A stretch of DNA of 24,532 bases from JALRAP01 sp046340555 (lineage in GTDB: Bacteria > Bacteroidota > Bacteroidia > AKYH767-A > OLB10): contig JBKDSL010000213.1 in NCBI GenBank assembly GCA_046340555.1, forward strand, positions 1-24,532, written 5' to 3'. Made by a program: the position numbers and the translations under genes. Positions 15,801 through 23,039 of this stretch are shown here, piece after piece (position 1 is the first letter of the stretch; each line of letters begins with the position of its first letter). The notes under the pieces are model-generated. The model was not told the origin of the DNA. It saw only the letters and a list, made by a program, of their open reading frames with translations, and did no database searches.

Positions 15801-18121
15801 GTGCCGGCAGATGGCAGCGTTACGGTTCCCGACAATGTTCCCAGAGTGGCGCCCCCCCCGCTTCCAATGCAAACGGCTCCTGCAGTACCAGGGCATCCTT
15901 GGTAAACAGCGAATCCAACATCGTTGCTGCTTGCGTTGGTCACTGTAACACCAACACATTGGGATGATGTCACCGTGAGTGAATACACGCGATCCTCTCC
16001 AGCTGCGAAAGTTCCATTGCAAATTCCGGCAGTAGCCGCGGTGTATTCATTCCCTGAACATGCGGTGTTTTGGTTGTTCAGCGTGGCAGGAAGTGCTCCT
16101 AAAGGAATGGCATTCGAGCATACGGTTCCCTGTGCACCGGCGATCACAGCTGAAATGGAAAGATTGGTGTAAGGATTACAAGCAGGCGAAGGCCAAGAAT
16201 CCAATACAAGGTAATAAGTAACATTAGCTGTAACGTTTACGCAAAAGGATTTGCTTCCTGCAAAGCTTTGTGATTGGGCGATGCAAATGGCGGATGATAC
16301 ACCTCCACAAGGACCTGCGGTTGGGCATCCTTGATAAAGCATTAATCCTGTATATGTTGCCGAAGGTGCGTTTAAATCGATAGTGATTTGACCGGTTGTT
16401 GTTGGTGTGAAAGCCCATACCTGGTCCTCTCCATCCAAATAGTAAGTGGCGCCACATGTAGCGGTATTTGTAGAAGTTAGGTCATTGCCAAGGCCGCATG
16501 TGGTTCCCGAACCTGAGTTGTATGGAAGAGAGGTTATGTTAGTATAGCCATTACCAAGTAGGGAAGCGCAAGAAGCACCTCCGCCAGTTGAAGGAGCTGA
16601 AATTGAAAGGTTATTGTAGGCATTGCATGTGGGAGATGGATACGAATCCAGTATCAAGTAGTATGTGACTCCTGCTGAAACAGTAACGCAAATGGATTTA
16701 CTTCCAATTGCGCTTTGACTTTGGATGATGCAGGTCGCTGAGGATGGGCCACTACAAGGGGCTGAAACCGGACAACCCTGGTAAAGCATTAGTCCTGTCC
16801 AGGTGGCATTTGGCGCGTCGAGATTAATCGTGATTTGTCCGGATGATGCTGGGGTAAATGCCCAAACACGGTCTTCGCCATCAAAGTAAAGGGTGGATCC
16901 ACAAGTTGCGGTGTTTGTCGGAGTCAAATCGTTTATCTGACCACATGTTGTACCTGCTCCGGAACTGTATGGAAGTGTAGCAACATTCGTAAATCCGGTC
17001 CCCAAAAGTGAAGAGCACGATTGTGCACCTCCTGAGGGTGATGAAATAGAGAGATTGTTGTAGGCGTTACAAGTAGGCGAAGGCCACGAATCAAGAACCA
17101 AATAGTAGGTAATATTGGCAGTTACTGTTACACAAAGTGTCTTGCTGCCAGATGAACTTTGGGATTGTGCAATGCAAACACCATTTCCTGAAGAGGTCAA
17201 GGGACACCCTTGATATAACATCAAGCCAGTATAGCTTGCAGACGGAGCGTTTAGGTCTATGGAGATTTGTCCAGAGGCCGATGGGGTGAAGGCCCAAACC
17301 CTGTCTTCTCCACCAAGGTATGATGTTGATCCGCAAACATTGGTATTGGCAGAGGTTAGGTCATTGCCAGCCCCGCATGTGGTTCCTGTTCCTGAGTTGT
17401 AGGGGAGGGAGGGAACAGTGACAAATCCTGTACTTAACAGCTGAGAGCAGCTTGGGGCATTTGATGTGGATACAAGCGAGACATTGTCAATTGCAGCTGC
17501 TGGGTTCGTTCCAACACTTCCGTCATTGCGCCAAGTAAATACTAGTCTTTGTGTGGTTCCGGCAAGGTTGGATGGCAGCGTAATAGTGGCGTTTTGCCAG
17601 ATCGAACTCAAATTATAATCACCTCCAATCTGACCAGATGTCAAAAGGGTGCCAACCACAGGCGTTGTCCCTGTGGGAACAACATATATTCGTATATAAT
17701 CGTATGTTGATTCGCCATAGCCTTTCCAAGAAAAATTAAGAGTAACATTCGATTGGCCGGCGGGAAAGGTCACGTCTCTATAAAAATGATTCACAGAAGT
17801 TGCCAAAGGGTCATAATTATTGTTGTTTGCCCCGGTACCCACATAGGCGCAATTTACACCAGTGAGACCTGTTGCCGCTGTACCGACAAACCATCTGTTA
17901 GTTGCATTCGTGCCATTGACGACGGTCCAACCATTGGCTGCCCATGTTGTTCCCAATTCGAATCCTCCTGCGCCATTTGGGTCAACGATTGTAGTGGTTT
18001 GACTTTTCGATGCTATTGGATATATAAAGAGCAAGAATAACAACAATATAGCCGATGCCTTAACGTGTAAAGGAATCAAGAAACCTGTTGTGACACGAAA
18101 TAGGATATGTTTTTCCCCCAT
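12890..18121 (-). CDS. Giant T9SS-secreted multidomain surface protein
   Basis: 1743 residues. The signal peptide has an unusually long n-region (about 20 residues), then KASAILLLFLLFIYPIAS, with cleavage near residue 40. Domains in order: a MAM/cleaved-adhesin-like jelly roll (about 46-218, ending AIDNVSLV); three homologous Cys-rich repeats (225-366, 369-517, 518-661) with GEDRVWAFTP, GLMLYQGCP and TYYLVLDSWPSP cores resembling bacterial pre-peptidase-type beta modules; a diverged fourth copy (668-800); further beta modules (801-945 and 960-1130); a WTGSLNNDWYNPENW module with beta-helix-like sequence (1142-1400); a fibronectin-like region (1557-1655) and a T9SS type A sorting domain (about 1661-1743, WPNPFNTSTNL, GIYTVIVKV). 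It is presumably a cell-surface adhesin or matrix protein; no catalytic motif is recognised. It has its own promoter. A G8 tract lies within codons 755-757. No hairpin follows the stop. Confidence 0.9.
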   Translation of the reverse strand: MGEKHILFRVTTGFLIPLHVKASAILLLFLLFIYPIASKSQTTTIVDPNGAGGFELGTTWAANGWTVVNGTNATNRWFVGTAATGLTGVNCAYVGTGANNNNYDPLATSVNHFYRDVTFPAGQSNVTLNFSWKGYGESTYDYIRIYVVPTGTTPVVGTLLTSGQIGGDYNLSSIWQNATITLPSNLAGTTQRLVFTWRNDGSVGTNPAAAIDNVSLVSTSNAPSCSQLLSTGFVTVPSLPYNSGTGTTCGAGNDLTSANTNVCGSTSYLGGEDRVWAFTPSASGQISIDLNAPSASYTGLMLYQGCPLTSSGNGVCIAQSQSSSGSKTLCVTVTANITYYLVLDSWPSPTCNAYNNLSISSPSGGAQSCSSLLGTGFTNVATLPYSSGAGTTCGQINDLTPTNTATCGSTLYFDGEDRVWAFTPASSGQITINLDAPNATWTGLMLYQGCPVSAPCSGPSSATCIIQSQSAIGSKSICVTVSAGVTYYLILDSYPSPTCNAYNNLSISAPSTGGGASCASLLGNGYTNITSLPYNSGSGTTCGLGNDLTSTNTATCGATYYLDGEDQVWAFTPTTTGQITIDLNAPSATYTGLMLYQGCPTAGPCGGVSSAICIAQSQSFAGSKSFCVNVTANVTYYLVLDSWPSPACNPYTNLSISAVIAGAQGTVCSNAIPLGALPATLNNQNTACSGNEYTAATAGICNGTFAAGEDRVYSLTVTSSQCVGVTVTNASSNDVGFAVYQGCPGTAGAVCIGSGGGATLGTLSGTVTLPSAGTYFIIIDSHNPTSSLSYNLQVSSFGSGAPNDRPFQAIGIPFNITTPGNNSCSGNADEPGQPSCFGPIGANTMNTVWYSFVAPGSGCVKMRTGLGTLTNTQIAVYGPVTGSVAAGAGSTLPFLACNDDLPPCGTNSYPTSLVELTGLTPGMTYYISVDGYGGQTGSFTLFVMDSGTGGTLPFPPTPGQDCSVSFPVCDASISVPDPGPQAVGSSCEFGSGINCLASGERGSYWYRINIAANGFLEFDIVPNDWPGAPSTTATDYDFGVWRTRTAGTPGPADCNNLASVPPISCNYSFLGVTGCFSATAGTAPAAYPGFGGAYQPRIPVSAGDEYLIIVSNFTNSTSGFTLSFSTNTPLASNPPTGGTLVWTGSLNNDWYNPENWGGCAIPKCTYNVAIPPVANQPSITGTSATVGSIDISAGATITLQAGTQLKVCNNFINNGSIIAQAGSTLVLQSDSIVQNQYMTGSMTGSNRLWNVVINKPSNANGNTVFLNNDLDNAGDFTVGSSANYAGGVFSALNRVHRVGGNFSVYYAATPYATYSATGSTLEFNGAISQNYFNRGALNNVVMNHTGPGLTLGNSGATDWMVVTGNLTLNQGKIITSAANRVNVLNSAPAAVNQGAISSFVDGNLRRSFASIGGSYDFPVGSATKGYQRINFNFPSGNDRTYAIASFANAAPATPSPALGPECLYSTYDQAPLNNGYWLVSAVPATGAATFNATAYPTNYSNATLGYTLMLRATGTSAWGLEGTCVFPGPITAIQRNGMTTLGTNTGFSVAQSLSPLPISLLDLRATPAENKILINWSTASETNNAGFYLEKSTQGDSFSQIGWIPGHGTTNTQYDYQFIDSEVEKNRTYYYRLKQIDFDGTSSYSDIVSARLSGQGVQVSAWPNPFNTSTNLIINLQQDKFVEAWVVNAIGQEVDQLTRKELSKGSHPFIFDLQAKNCKPGIYTVIVKVDDEVFRLRVVAYDH
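15734..17449 (-). repeat. Four tandem protein-repeat units in the giant T9SS protein
   Basis: Three units of 144-149 codons (17449-17023, 17017-16571 and 16570-16133 approximately) plus a diverged fourth (16120-15734). Units 2 and 3 have eight cysteines at identical spacings (24, 14, 43, 6, 8, 14 and 21 residues). Unit 1 has seven and is shorter by four residues where the missing Cys would be. The DNA has diverged clearly between units, so the duplication is old rather than recent. Confidence 0.9.
15852..15859 (-). repeat. G8 homopolymer inside the giant surface-protein gene
   Basis: Eight G on the coding strand (eight C on the plus strand) span codons 755-757 of 1743 (GGG GGG GGC, Gly-Gly-Gly). 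A one-base slip would shift the frame and remove the C-terminal sorting domain. Confidence 0.95.
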
Positions 18122-18156
18122 TGTATTAAAACGTAAAATGGTTAGGTTTTGGTGTC

Positions 18157-18187
18157 GAAATTTAATTTATAAAATCCGATTCGCCAA
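18157..18187 (-). promoter_or_regulatory. Promoter of the giant T9SS gene
   Basis: On the minus strand, TTG (18187-18185), a 20-base spacer and TAAATTTC (18164-18157), one mismatch from TAnnTTTG. The leader would be about 28 bases. It lies downstream of the tRNA terminator, so this gene is an independent unit. Confidence 0.5.
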
Positions 18188-18247
18188 GAGTTTTTTGTTA
18201 CCTCATCCGCATTTTACGGACTAAACAACAAAAAGTTATGAAAAAAC

Positions 18248-18276
18248 AAAAAGCCATGCGATAAACATGGCTTTTT
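18248..18276 (-). terminator. Intrinsic terminator after tRNA-Leu
   Basis: An 11-bp perfect stem (18248-18258 with 18266-18276, core AAGCCATG / CATGGCTT) with a 7-base loop is followed on the minus strand by a T-rich tail. It begins two bases after the tRNA 3' end. Confidence 0.9.
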
Positions 18277-18278
18277 GG

Positions 18279-18365
18279 TGGTACCCGGGATCGGGGTCGA
18301 ACCGATACGATATTGCTATCACTGGTGTTTGAGACCAGCGCGTCTACCAATTCCGCCACCCGGGC
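18279..18365 (-). tRNA. tRNA-Leu, anticodon CAA
   Basis: An 87-base class II tRNA read on the minus strand. The acceptor stem is GCCCGGG with CCCGGGT (first pair G-U), then discriminator A and an encoded CCA. The D-arm contains GGCGGAATTGGTAGACGC. The anticodon stem CTGGT/ACCAG holds loop CTCAAAC, giving anticodon CAA (Leu, UUG codons). The long variable arm has a GATA/TATC stem. The T-arm is ATCGG-TTCGACC-CCGAT. A possible -7-like TACTTTCG lies upstream without a good -33. The upstream protein gene ends 79 bases before it with no terminator between. Confidence 0.97.
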
Positions 18366-18444
18366 ATCATGAAATGGATTGCGAAAGTACTAAAATATTT
18401 CAAAAATTGGTTTGGCGTGGCTTAGGTCGAGGTAATTATTGTTG

Positions 18445-18870
18445 CTAATGTAACATCCCTGACTTTTTGTGTATCACAAAGGTTATCTGTTCTTCCATGC
18501 GTGCATCAGCCATACCATCCTCGGTTCCTCCAATTAACAGAAAATCCTCTTCTGATCCGTCCGGATGTAATTTGATTAACGAAAGCGTGATTTTGTGTGC
18601 CTCGGGTTTGCATTTTTCCCAGTTTACCTCTCCTTTGTAGGGCAGGATATATTTACCTTGAAGAAGTAATTCTGTCACCAATTCCATGAAGTAAGTCAGC
18701 GCTCTTTCCTTACTTTCCAATAAATTCTGCTCCTTGAAATCCTTGTCTAATAAATCGGCATTCAATTCACCGCTATCCTTATCCAAAAAGAAACCGATAT
18801 CGGAAACACGATAAAAATGCTCGATTCCAAATAATGGAATTGGCTTAATTGGTATTTCATTCTCGGCCAT
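18445..18870 (-). CDS. Uncharacterised 141-residue protein
   Basis: I do not recognise this protein. It is soluble and probably cytoplasmic: no signal peptide, no membrane segment, and a clearly acidic composition. The N-terminal part has a short IPIKPIPLFGIEHFYRV stretch, then a charged segment rich in D, K and E (about 30-55), an amphipathic helix (ERALTYFMELVTELLLQGKY, 55-74), and a beta-rich C-terminal half (HKITLSLIKLHPDG, EDFLLIGG, EEQITFVIHKK). The stop of the upstream T9SS cargo gene is only 3 bases before this ATG, so translation is likely coupled. The base composition resembles its neighbours. A pairing of a cytoplasmic protein with a secreted cargo and a barrel protein has no obvious reason. 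There is no terminator between its stop and tRNA-Leu. Confidence 0.75.
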   Translation of the reverse strand: MAENEIPIKPIPLFGIEHFYRVSDIGFFLDKDSGELNADLLDKDFKEQNLLESKERALTYFMELVTELLLQGKYILPYKGEVNWEKCKPEAHKITLSLIKLHPDGSEEDFLLIGGTEDGMADARMEEQITFVIHKKSGMLH

Positions 18871-18873
18871 ACG

Positions 18874-20637
18874 CTACAGTCTTGTCACAATTAATTTTGA
18901 AATGGATTGCTTTCCATTCTGCCGGAAGATTATTTGGTAGGTTCCTGGTGTAATGTTCGGTAAATGGATATCCCTAGTGCCCGTGACAGTTTTTTCCAAA
19001 TAAATTACTCTGCCTGCCAAGTCGGCAACTGATAAATCATATTCGCCTGCATTTTCAGGAAAATCAGGTTTTATCGTGAATGAACCATTGCTAGGGTTCG
19101 GAAATATTGAAAATGAAAAGTCGAGGTGTTCGTTCAATCCCACTCCTGAAAAAACCAAAGAGTCGGAGCAATTTGTGCATCCGTTTGAATCCGTTCCGCA
19201 AAGCACATAGGTGCCGCCGGTTTGAGCTGTATAGGTGTTTAATGTAGCTCCAGGTATGGAGTTGCCATTCAAGAACCATTGCAATGTGAGACCATTAACT
19301 CCAGTCGTAAATGTGTTGCCGTTGATGAAAAAGGTGGGCTTTGCTGGTAGCGGGTTAATGGTTACTTGTGTAATGGTGGAGCCCGATGTGCAGCCTTGTG
19401 CCGTGGTTGTGATCACTGAATAATTACCGGAGGTGCTTGGGTTGAATGTCATAGACGTGGCGCCGACGATGAGCGATCCGCTTTCATACCATTGAAGGGC
19501 ATTGGTGGTATCGCTTGCAATTAGATCCAATGGAGTGCCTTCACAGATGTTGATGGGCCCGACTGGATTGATGCTGGGTATGGGTGGCGTGGCATAAACG
19601 ATGATGGTGTCTGTGGCCACCAATGGAACGATAGGTGTTTGAAAAATCGTATAATTCACCACCAAGGTGCCGGAGGCCCCACCCACGGATCCCGTTGCGG
19701 AGCCGGAGTTTCCTTGACCGGCAAAGCTGATGGCTCCCAAATCGTCATCGGCGCCGAACAACCCCCCATCCTCATCCCACACATGTACGGTATAGTTTCC
19801 ATTGGAAAGAAGTATGTTGGGTGTATTCCATGAGTAAGGAGGGAATACGCCATTGAGGGCAGGTCGTGAATCATAGATTTGAGCCCCAGACGGATCATAC
19901 AGCAGAAAGTAAGGGTCTGGGTCATCGATAGGACCTCCGTAGTTGTTGGGGATTCCCGTTACGGTGATGTTGGTTAGATAATAATCGGGAACAATATTGG
20001 GAGTAACTGTTTGTGATACAAAGTAGGTTCCAGGTGTTGTGTAGGTTTGTGCCGGAGGGTTCTCCACATTGCTTTGCAAGCCGTTTCCGAAGTCCCACGC
20101 GTATGCCGCTTGGCCTGGATTGTTATTTGAGAAGCTTACCGTAAGAGGCGAGCATCCCACGTTGTTGGTCATGGCAAATCCCGGGTTAGAGACATTGGCG
20201 GGTAGTACCGACAACGGCCTGTCGAAGTTTATTGTTTGCAATCCGGCCAATTGTACGTTTGCAACCACGGTTACAGTAAAGGTAAATGTGCCAGGAACAA
20301 CCGGTGTGCCGGATATATTCACGCATCCATATATTGAAACAGCCGGATCGTAAGTGCAACCGTTTTGAAAATTGTTGCATTGCCAATTCAATCCTATGGG
20401 AAGTCCACTGATGTTGGTTATAGTGTAATCAAATATTGTCAGACCCAAAGTATCGGTAAGCATCACAAAGGTTACATCCTGATCATAGGCTACTCCCGCT
20501 GTTGCATCTGGTAGAGTGTCGGGATAAATGCCAGCTCCCGGATAGGAGGTGTTTGGAACACATTGTGCCGATGCTGTCGGCATCTCTAAACACCAGACAG
20601 CAACTGCTAGGAACAATTGAATAATAGCTCTTGGCAT
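18874..20637 (-). CDS. T9SS-secreted PKD/Ig-like protein with C2-like acidic module
   Basis: A 587-residue exported protein. Signal peptide about 1-25 (cleavage after TASA). Residues 36-146 look like an Ig module of the He_PIG kind (LPDATAGVAYDQ, ISGLPIGLNW, ISGTPVVPGTFTFTV). Residues 152-226 are a PKD domain (GCSPLTVSFSN, AYAWDFGNG, YTTPGTYFVSQTV). Residues about 222-333 hold acidic loops, DDPDP (238-242), YDPSGAQIYDS (247-257) and WDEDGGLFGADDDLG (287-301), which resemble the calcium loops of C2 domains. Two further Ig-like modules follow (about 352-430 and 431-495; ALQWYESG, LQWFLNGN). A T9SS type A sorting domain ends the protein (505-587; FSIFPNPSNGSF, AGRVIYLE, PGTYQIIF). Probably surface-attached or secreted and Ca-stabilised; no enzyme motif is seen. 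It lies 45 bases after the barrel gene and 3 before the 141-residue gene. Confidence 0.88.
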   Translation of the reverse strand: MPRAIIQLFLAVAVWCLEMPTASAQCVPNTSYPGAGIYPDTLPDATAGVAYDQDVTFVMLTDTLGLTIFDYTITNISGLPIGLNWQCNNFQNGCTYDPAVSIYGCVNISGTPVVPGTFTFTVTVVANVQLAGLQTINFDRPLSVLPANVSNPGFAMTNNVGCSPLTVSFSNNNPGQAAYAWDFGNGLQSNVENPPAQTYTTPGTYFVSQTVTPNIVPDYYLTNITVTGIPNNYGGPIDDPDPYFLLYDPSGAQIYDSRPALNGVFPPYSWNTPNILLSNGNYTVHVWDEDGGLFGADDDLGAISFAGQGNSGSATGSVGGASGTLVVNYTIFQTPIVPLVATDTIIVYATPPIPSINPVGPINICEGTPLDLIASDTTNALQWYESGSLIVGATSMTFNPSTSGNYSVITTTAQGCTSGSTITQVTINPLPAKPTFFINGNTFTTGVNGLTLQWFLNGNSIPGATLNTYTAQTGGTYVLCGTDSNGCTNCSDSLVFSGVGLNEHLDFSFSIFPNPSNGSFTIKPDFPENAGEYDLSVADLAGRVIYLEKTVTGTRDIHLPNITPGTYQIIFRQNGKQSISKLIVTRL

Positions 20638-20682
20638 ATGAGTAAAAGTTGGTTTATTAAAGGTAAAAATAGTTTTTCAGTT

Positions 20683-22467
20683 TCAATTTAGCACCTCTGG
20701 CTTGGTAAAATCGAAATCCATGAAGCTATATTGCCATGCACTGATTGAACCTATACGGTATGTCTCATTCTGGTTTGGAAAAAATGCCAATATTATCTTG
20801 AAATCGGATTGGGCCAGGAATTTGTTTGAGATGGCCATGCCGCCACCCCATACGCCAACCCAAGGCGAATTAAACAATAAACCATCGCTTTCAGCTACGA
20901 CTCCAGCCCCTGCATAAATCAAAGGGGTTATTTTGAAGCCTAGCCATTCAAATGGATTAAAAAGAACGGCAGTGGCATTCAAACCAAACCGTTCCAATCC
21001 CTCAGGAGTCCCAGAACGGTATCCTGGCAGCAAGCGATCCTGCTGCAAGTTCAGTGGACGGTAATATAACTGGTTTTTGTATTTAACGTAGTCCACTTCT
21101 CCGATGAATCTAATTCTCCATTTGCCCAAATTGATTAGAGGTGAGAAGGCAAATGCCTTTGACTTCAAAACATCGTCTTGTCGATTGCCATTTTTCAAAA
21201 AAGCCCCAATATCCAAATGGCATGAGGCGTAAAAACTATTTCGGATATATCCGCCTGCAGCAGCTGATCCGCCTAGGTAATATCTGTTTGTTTGTACTCC
21301 GATCTCATAACCGGAGGTTAATTGAACCTTTCTACCCGAAGGTACATCTTCATCCTCTCCAAACTGGAATAAATATTTATCCAGTATGTAGCGTCTGCTT
21401 GAAAGACCGAAGGATAGTAGGGTTGTTTTTTTTGTGGACAATACTTCATAGGCAATTAAATCACTTGTTTTTAGGTCTGTGGGCTCATCGCTGGTAAAGG
21501 CCATTGAAACAACCAATCGAGTGCTGCGCTCTTCCATCGATTTTCCGGGTAGGAACATGAATGACCTTGCCAGCCAACCTCCGTAGCTAGCCCCTTCTTT
21601 CACAAATGGAGCGTTTGCGGATTTTGTTATTCGTAGAGAATCGGTTTTCAAATATCTTGACACGGTTAAACCACCAGCCCAATCAGCTAGAGAAGTAACA
21701 AACGGACGGTCAATGTCGAATTGAATGGAACGGTTTCCCTCTTCCAATTGGTAAGAGAGTTTTGCGGATGCGAAGGATCCTGCAATTGAGGGCGCCGAGT
21801 AGTATCCTTCCAAATACGGCTTGAGCAAATCGGATTCACCTTTCCGCCATGTGAGTTGATTGCTAAATCGGTGTCCCATACCAAAAAGATCATAACTGGT
21901 GAATTTTGTGCGGGTTTGATTGGATGTCACTGTTGCGGATGCCTTGAAGGTCCAATGGTCTCGGGTTTCTACAAAAATATCGGCAGAATCTTCGGCGATT
22001 GGCTTGACTCTGATTTGAACATCTCGAATGAAGCCTGAATTTCGTATAAGGCGTGCAGATTCCTCAACCTTGAGCATGTCTAGTTCTTCTCCGGATTGGA
22101 AAACAAGTAGGTTTTCGATAGCCCTTCTCCTTGTCCTGTAATGCAATGCGTTACCCGCTTTCTGTACTATGCTGTAAGTTTTCACTGAAGTGTCATGCAA
22201 GGATGTACCGAAAGGTTCGCGAGTAGTGATATATATATTGCGTATGATTCTGTTTCCTAAATCCACGGGCGATTTCAGTATGCTATCTAATTCGGCATCA
22301 TTTGGTACAATGAAAATGATTTTATAAAGCAGGAATGTGGCATGGTTGCGATCTGCTTTGCGCTTCAAGGACTGGTAAAACTCCATTGCCTTGATGGAGT
22401 CACTTTGGCCGAAAGCTATCCCGGCAGGAGAAACCATCAATATGAATACCAATATTTTGAACCTCAT
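20683..22467 (-). CDS. Omp85-like outer-membrane protein (POTRA plus barrel)
   Basis: 594 residues with a Sec signal peptide (cleavage near residue 20, GIAFG). Residues about 72-170 look like POTRA modules: RIIRNIYITTREPFGTS, then FQSGEELDMLKVEESARLIRN, GFIRDVQIRVKP and SADIFVETRDHW. About 175-594 is a run of beta strands with alternating aromatic and polar residues (FTSYDLFGMGHRFSN, RSIQFDIDRPFVT, RRYILDKYLFQFG), as in BamA/TamA barrels, ending WQYSFMDFDFTK. It is shorter than BamA (fewer POTRAs) and not the main assembly factor. Bacteroidota carry several such proteins of unknown substrate. It is first in a likely minus-strand unit with the PKD cargo and the 141-residue protein. A TATTTTTA box lies 7 bases before the ATG. 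Confidence 0.75.
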   Translation of the reverse strand: MRFKILVFILMVSPAGIAFGQSDSIKAMEFYQSLKRKADRNHATFLLYKIIFIVPNDAELDSILKSPVDLGNRIIRNIYITTREPFGTSLHDTSVKTYSIVQKAGNALHYRTRRRAIENLLVFQSGEELDMLKVEESARLIRNSGFIRDVQIRVKPIAEDSADIFVETRDHWTFKASATVTSNQTRTKFTSYDLFGMGHRFSNQLTWRKGESDLLKPYLEGYYSAPSIAGSFASAKLSYQLEEGNRSIQFDIDRPFVTSLADWAGGLTVSRYLKTDSLRITKSANAPFVKEGASYGGWLARSFMFLPGKSMEERSTRLVVSMAFTSDEPTDLKTSDLIAYEVLSTKKTTLLSFGLSSRRYILDKYLFQFGEDEDVPSGRKVQLTSGYEIGVQTNRYYLGGSAAAGGYIRNSFYASCHLDIGAFLKNGNRQDDVLKSKAFAFSPLINLGKWRIRFIGEVDYVKYKNQLYYRPLNLQQDRLLPGYRSGTPEGLERFGLNATAVLFNPFEWLGFKITPLIYAGAGVVAESDGLLFNSPWVGVWGGGMAISNKFLAQSDFKIILAFFPNQNETYRIGSISAWQYSFMDFDFTKPEVLN

Positions 22468-22474
22468 TTGGTGG

Positions 22475-22482
22475 TAAAAATA
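22475..22482 (-). promoter_or_regulatory. Putative -7 box of the Omp85-like gene
   Basis: Minus-strand TATTTTTA (one mismatch to TAnnTTTG) ends 7 bases before ATG 22467. No TTG is found at the expected -33 distance. A similar TATTTTTACC box lies about 26 bases before the PKD cargo gene. Confidence 0.35.
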
Positions 22483-22549
22483 TCCAATGCGATGGATACG
22501 TTATATGACCAATGTTTACTTAACCTAGGAGGCCTTGTAAATCAATTCG

Positions 22550-22557
22550 TATTTTCG
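22550..22557 (+). promoter_or_regulatory. Putative -7 box of the dCMP deaminase gene
   Basis: TATTTTCG (one mismatch to TAnnTTTG) ends 8 bases before ATG 22566. No properly spaced TTG is seen. It is divergent from the Omp85-like gene within a 98-base spacer. Confidence 0.35.
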
Positions 22558-22565
22558 CACCTGAT

Positions 22566-23027
22566 ATGAACCGCCCCACCTTCGACGATATTTACATGGA
22601 GCTTGCACAAAAGCTGGCCCAACGTTCCCACTGTGTGAAAATCAGTGTAGGGGCAGTGTTGACTAAGGATACCAGAATCATTTCACTGGGCTACAATGGC
22701 CCTCCTGCCGGCACACATAACTGTGACCAGGAGTGGCCTGAGACCGGATGTGCGCGCGATCGCAAAGGCGGATGCTCCTTGGCCATCCATGCCGAAGAAA
22801 ATGCCATTCTATACGCTGCAAAAAACAATCTGCAAATTGATGGCGCAACGTTGTATGTGACTCTTTCCCCCTGTTTGGCTTGTGCAAGGGTCATTTTCAC
22901 CACCGGCATTCGCAAGGTGGTTTACTTGAACTCCTATGCCGAGTATAAAGGGATCGATGTTGATGAGGGTGTGGAGTTTTTGCGAAGATTCAATGTGGAA
23001 GTTGTCAGGTTCCAGACATCAGCTTAG
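22566..23027 (+). CDS. dCMP deaminase family protein
   Basis: A 153-residue cytoplasmic zinc enzyme of the cytidine/deoxycytidylate deaminase superfamily, most like dCMP deaminase (dCMP to dUMP, feeding dTMP synthesis) and the ComEB group. The zinc site is H75 and the catalytic E77 in HAEENAI, with C103 and C106 in PCLACAR. GYNGPPAGTHNCD (42-54) is the substrate-side loop, and C53, C62 and C70 could bind a second zinc, as in some family members. YAEYKGID near the C-terminus fits the dCMP branch. The S41 protease gene starts 12 bases after the stop, so the two are likely cotranscribed despite unrelated roles. Exact substrate is inferred from the motif pattern. Confidence 0.92.
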   Translation: MNRPTFDDIYMELAQKLAQRSHCVKISVGAVLTKDTRIISLGYNGPPAGTHNCDQEWPETGCARDRKGGCSLAIHAEENAILYAAKNNLQIDGATLYVTLSPCLACARVIFTTGIRKVVYLNSYAEYKGIDVDEGVEFLRRFNVEVVRFQTSA

Positions 23028-23039
23028 CAATTCAATTTA

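Noticed and set aside
18279..18365. tRNA-Leu as an integration site for a mobile element
   Set aside because: No integrase, no direct repeat of the tRNA 3' end and no compositional break in the flanks.
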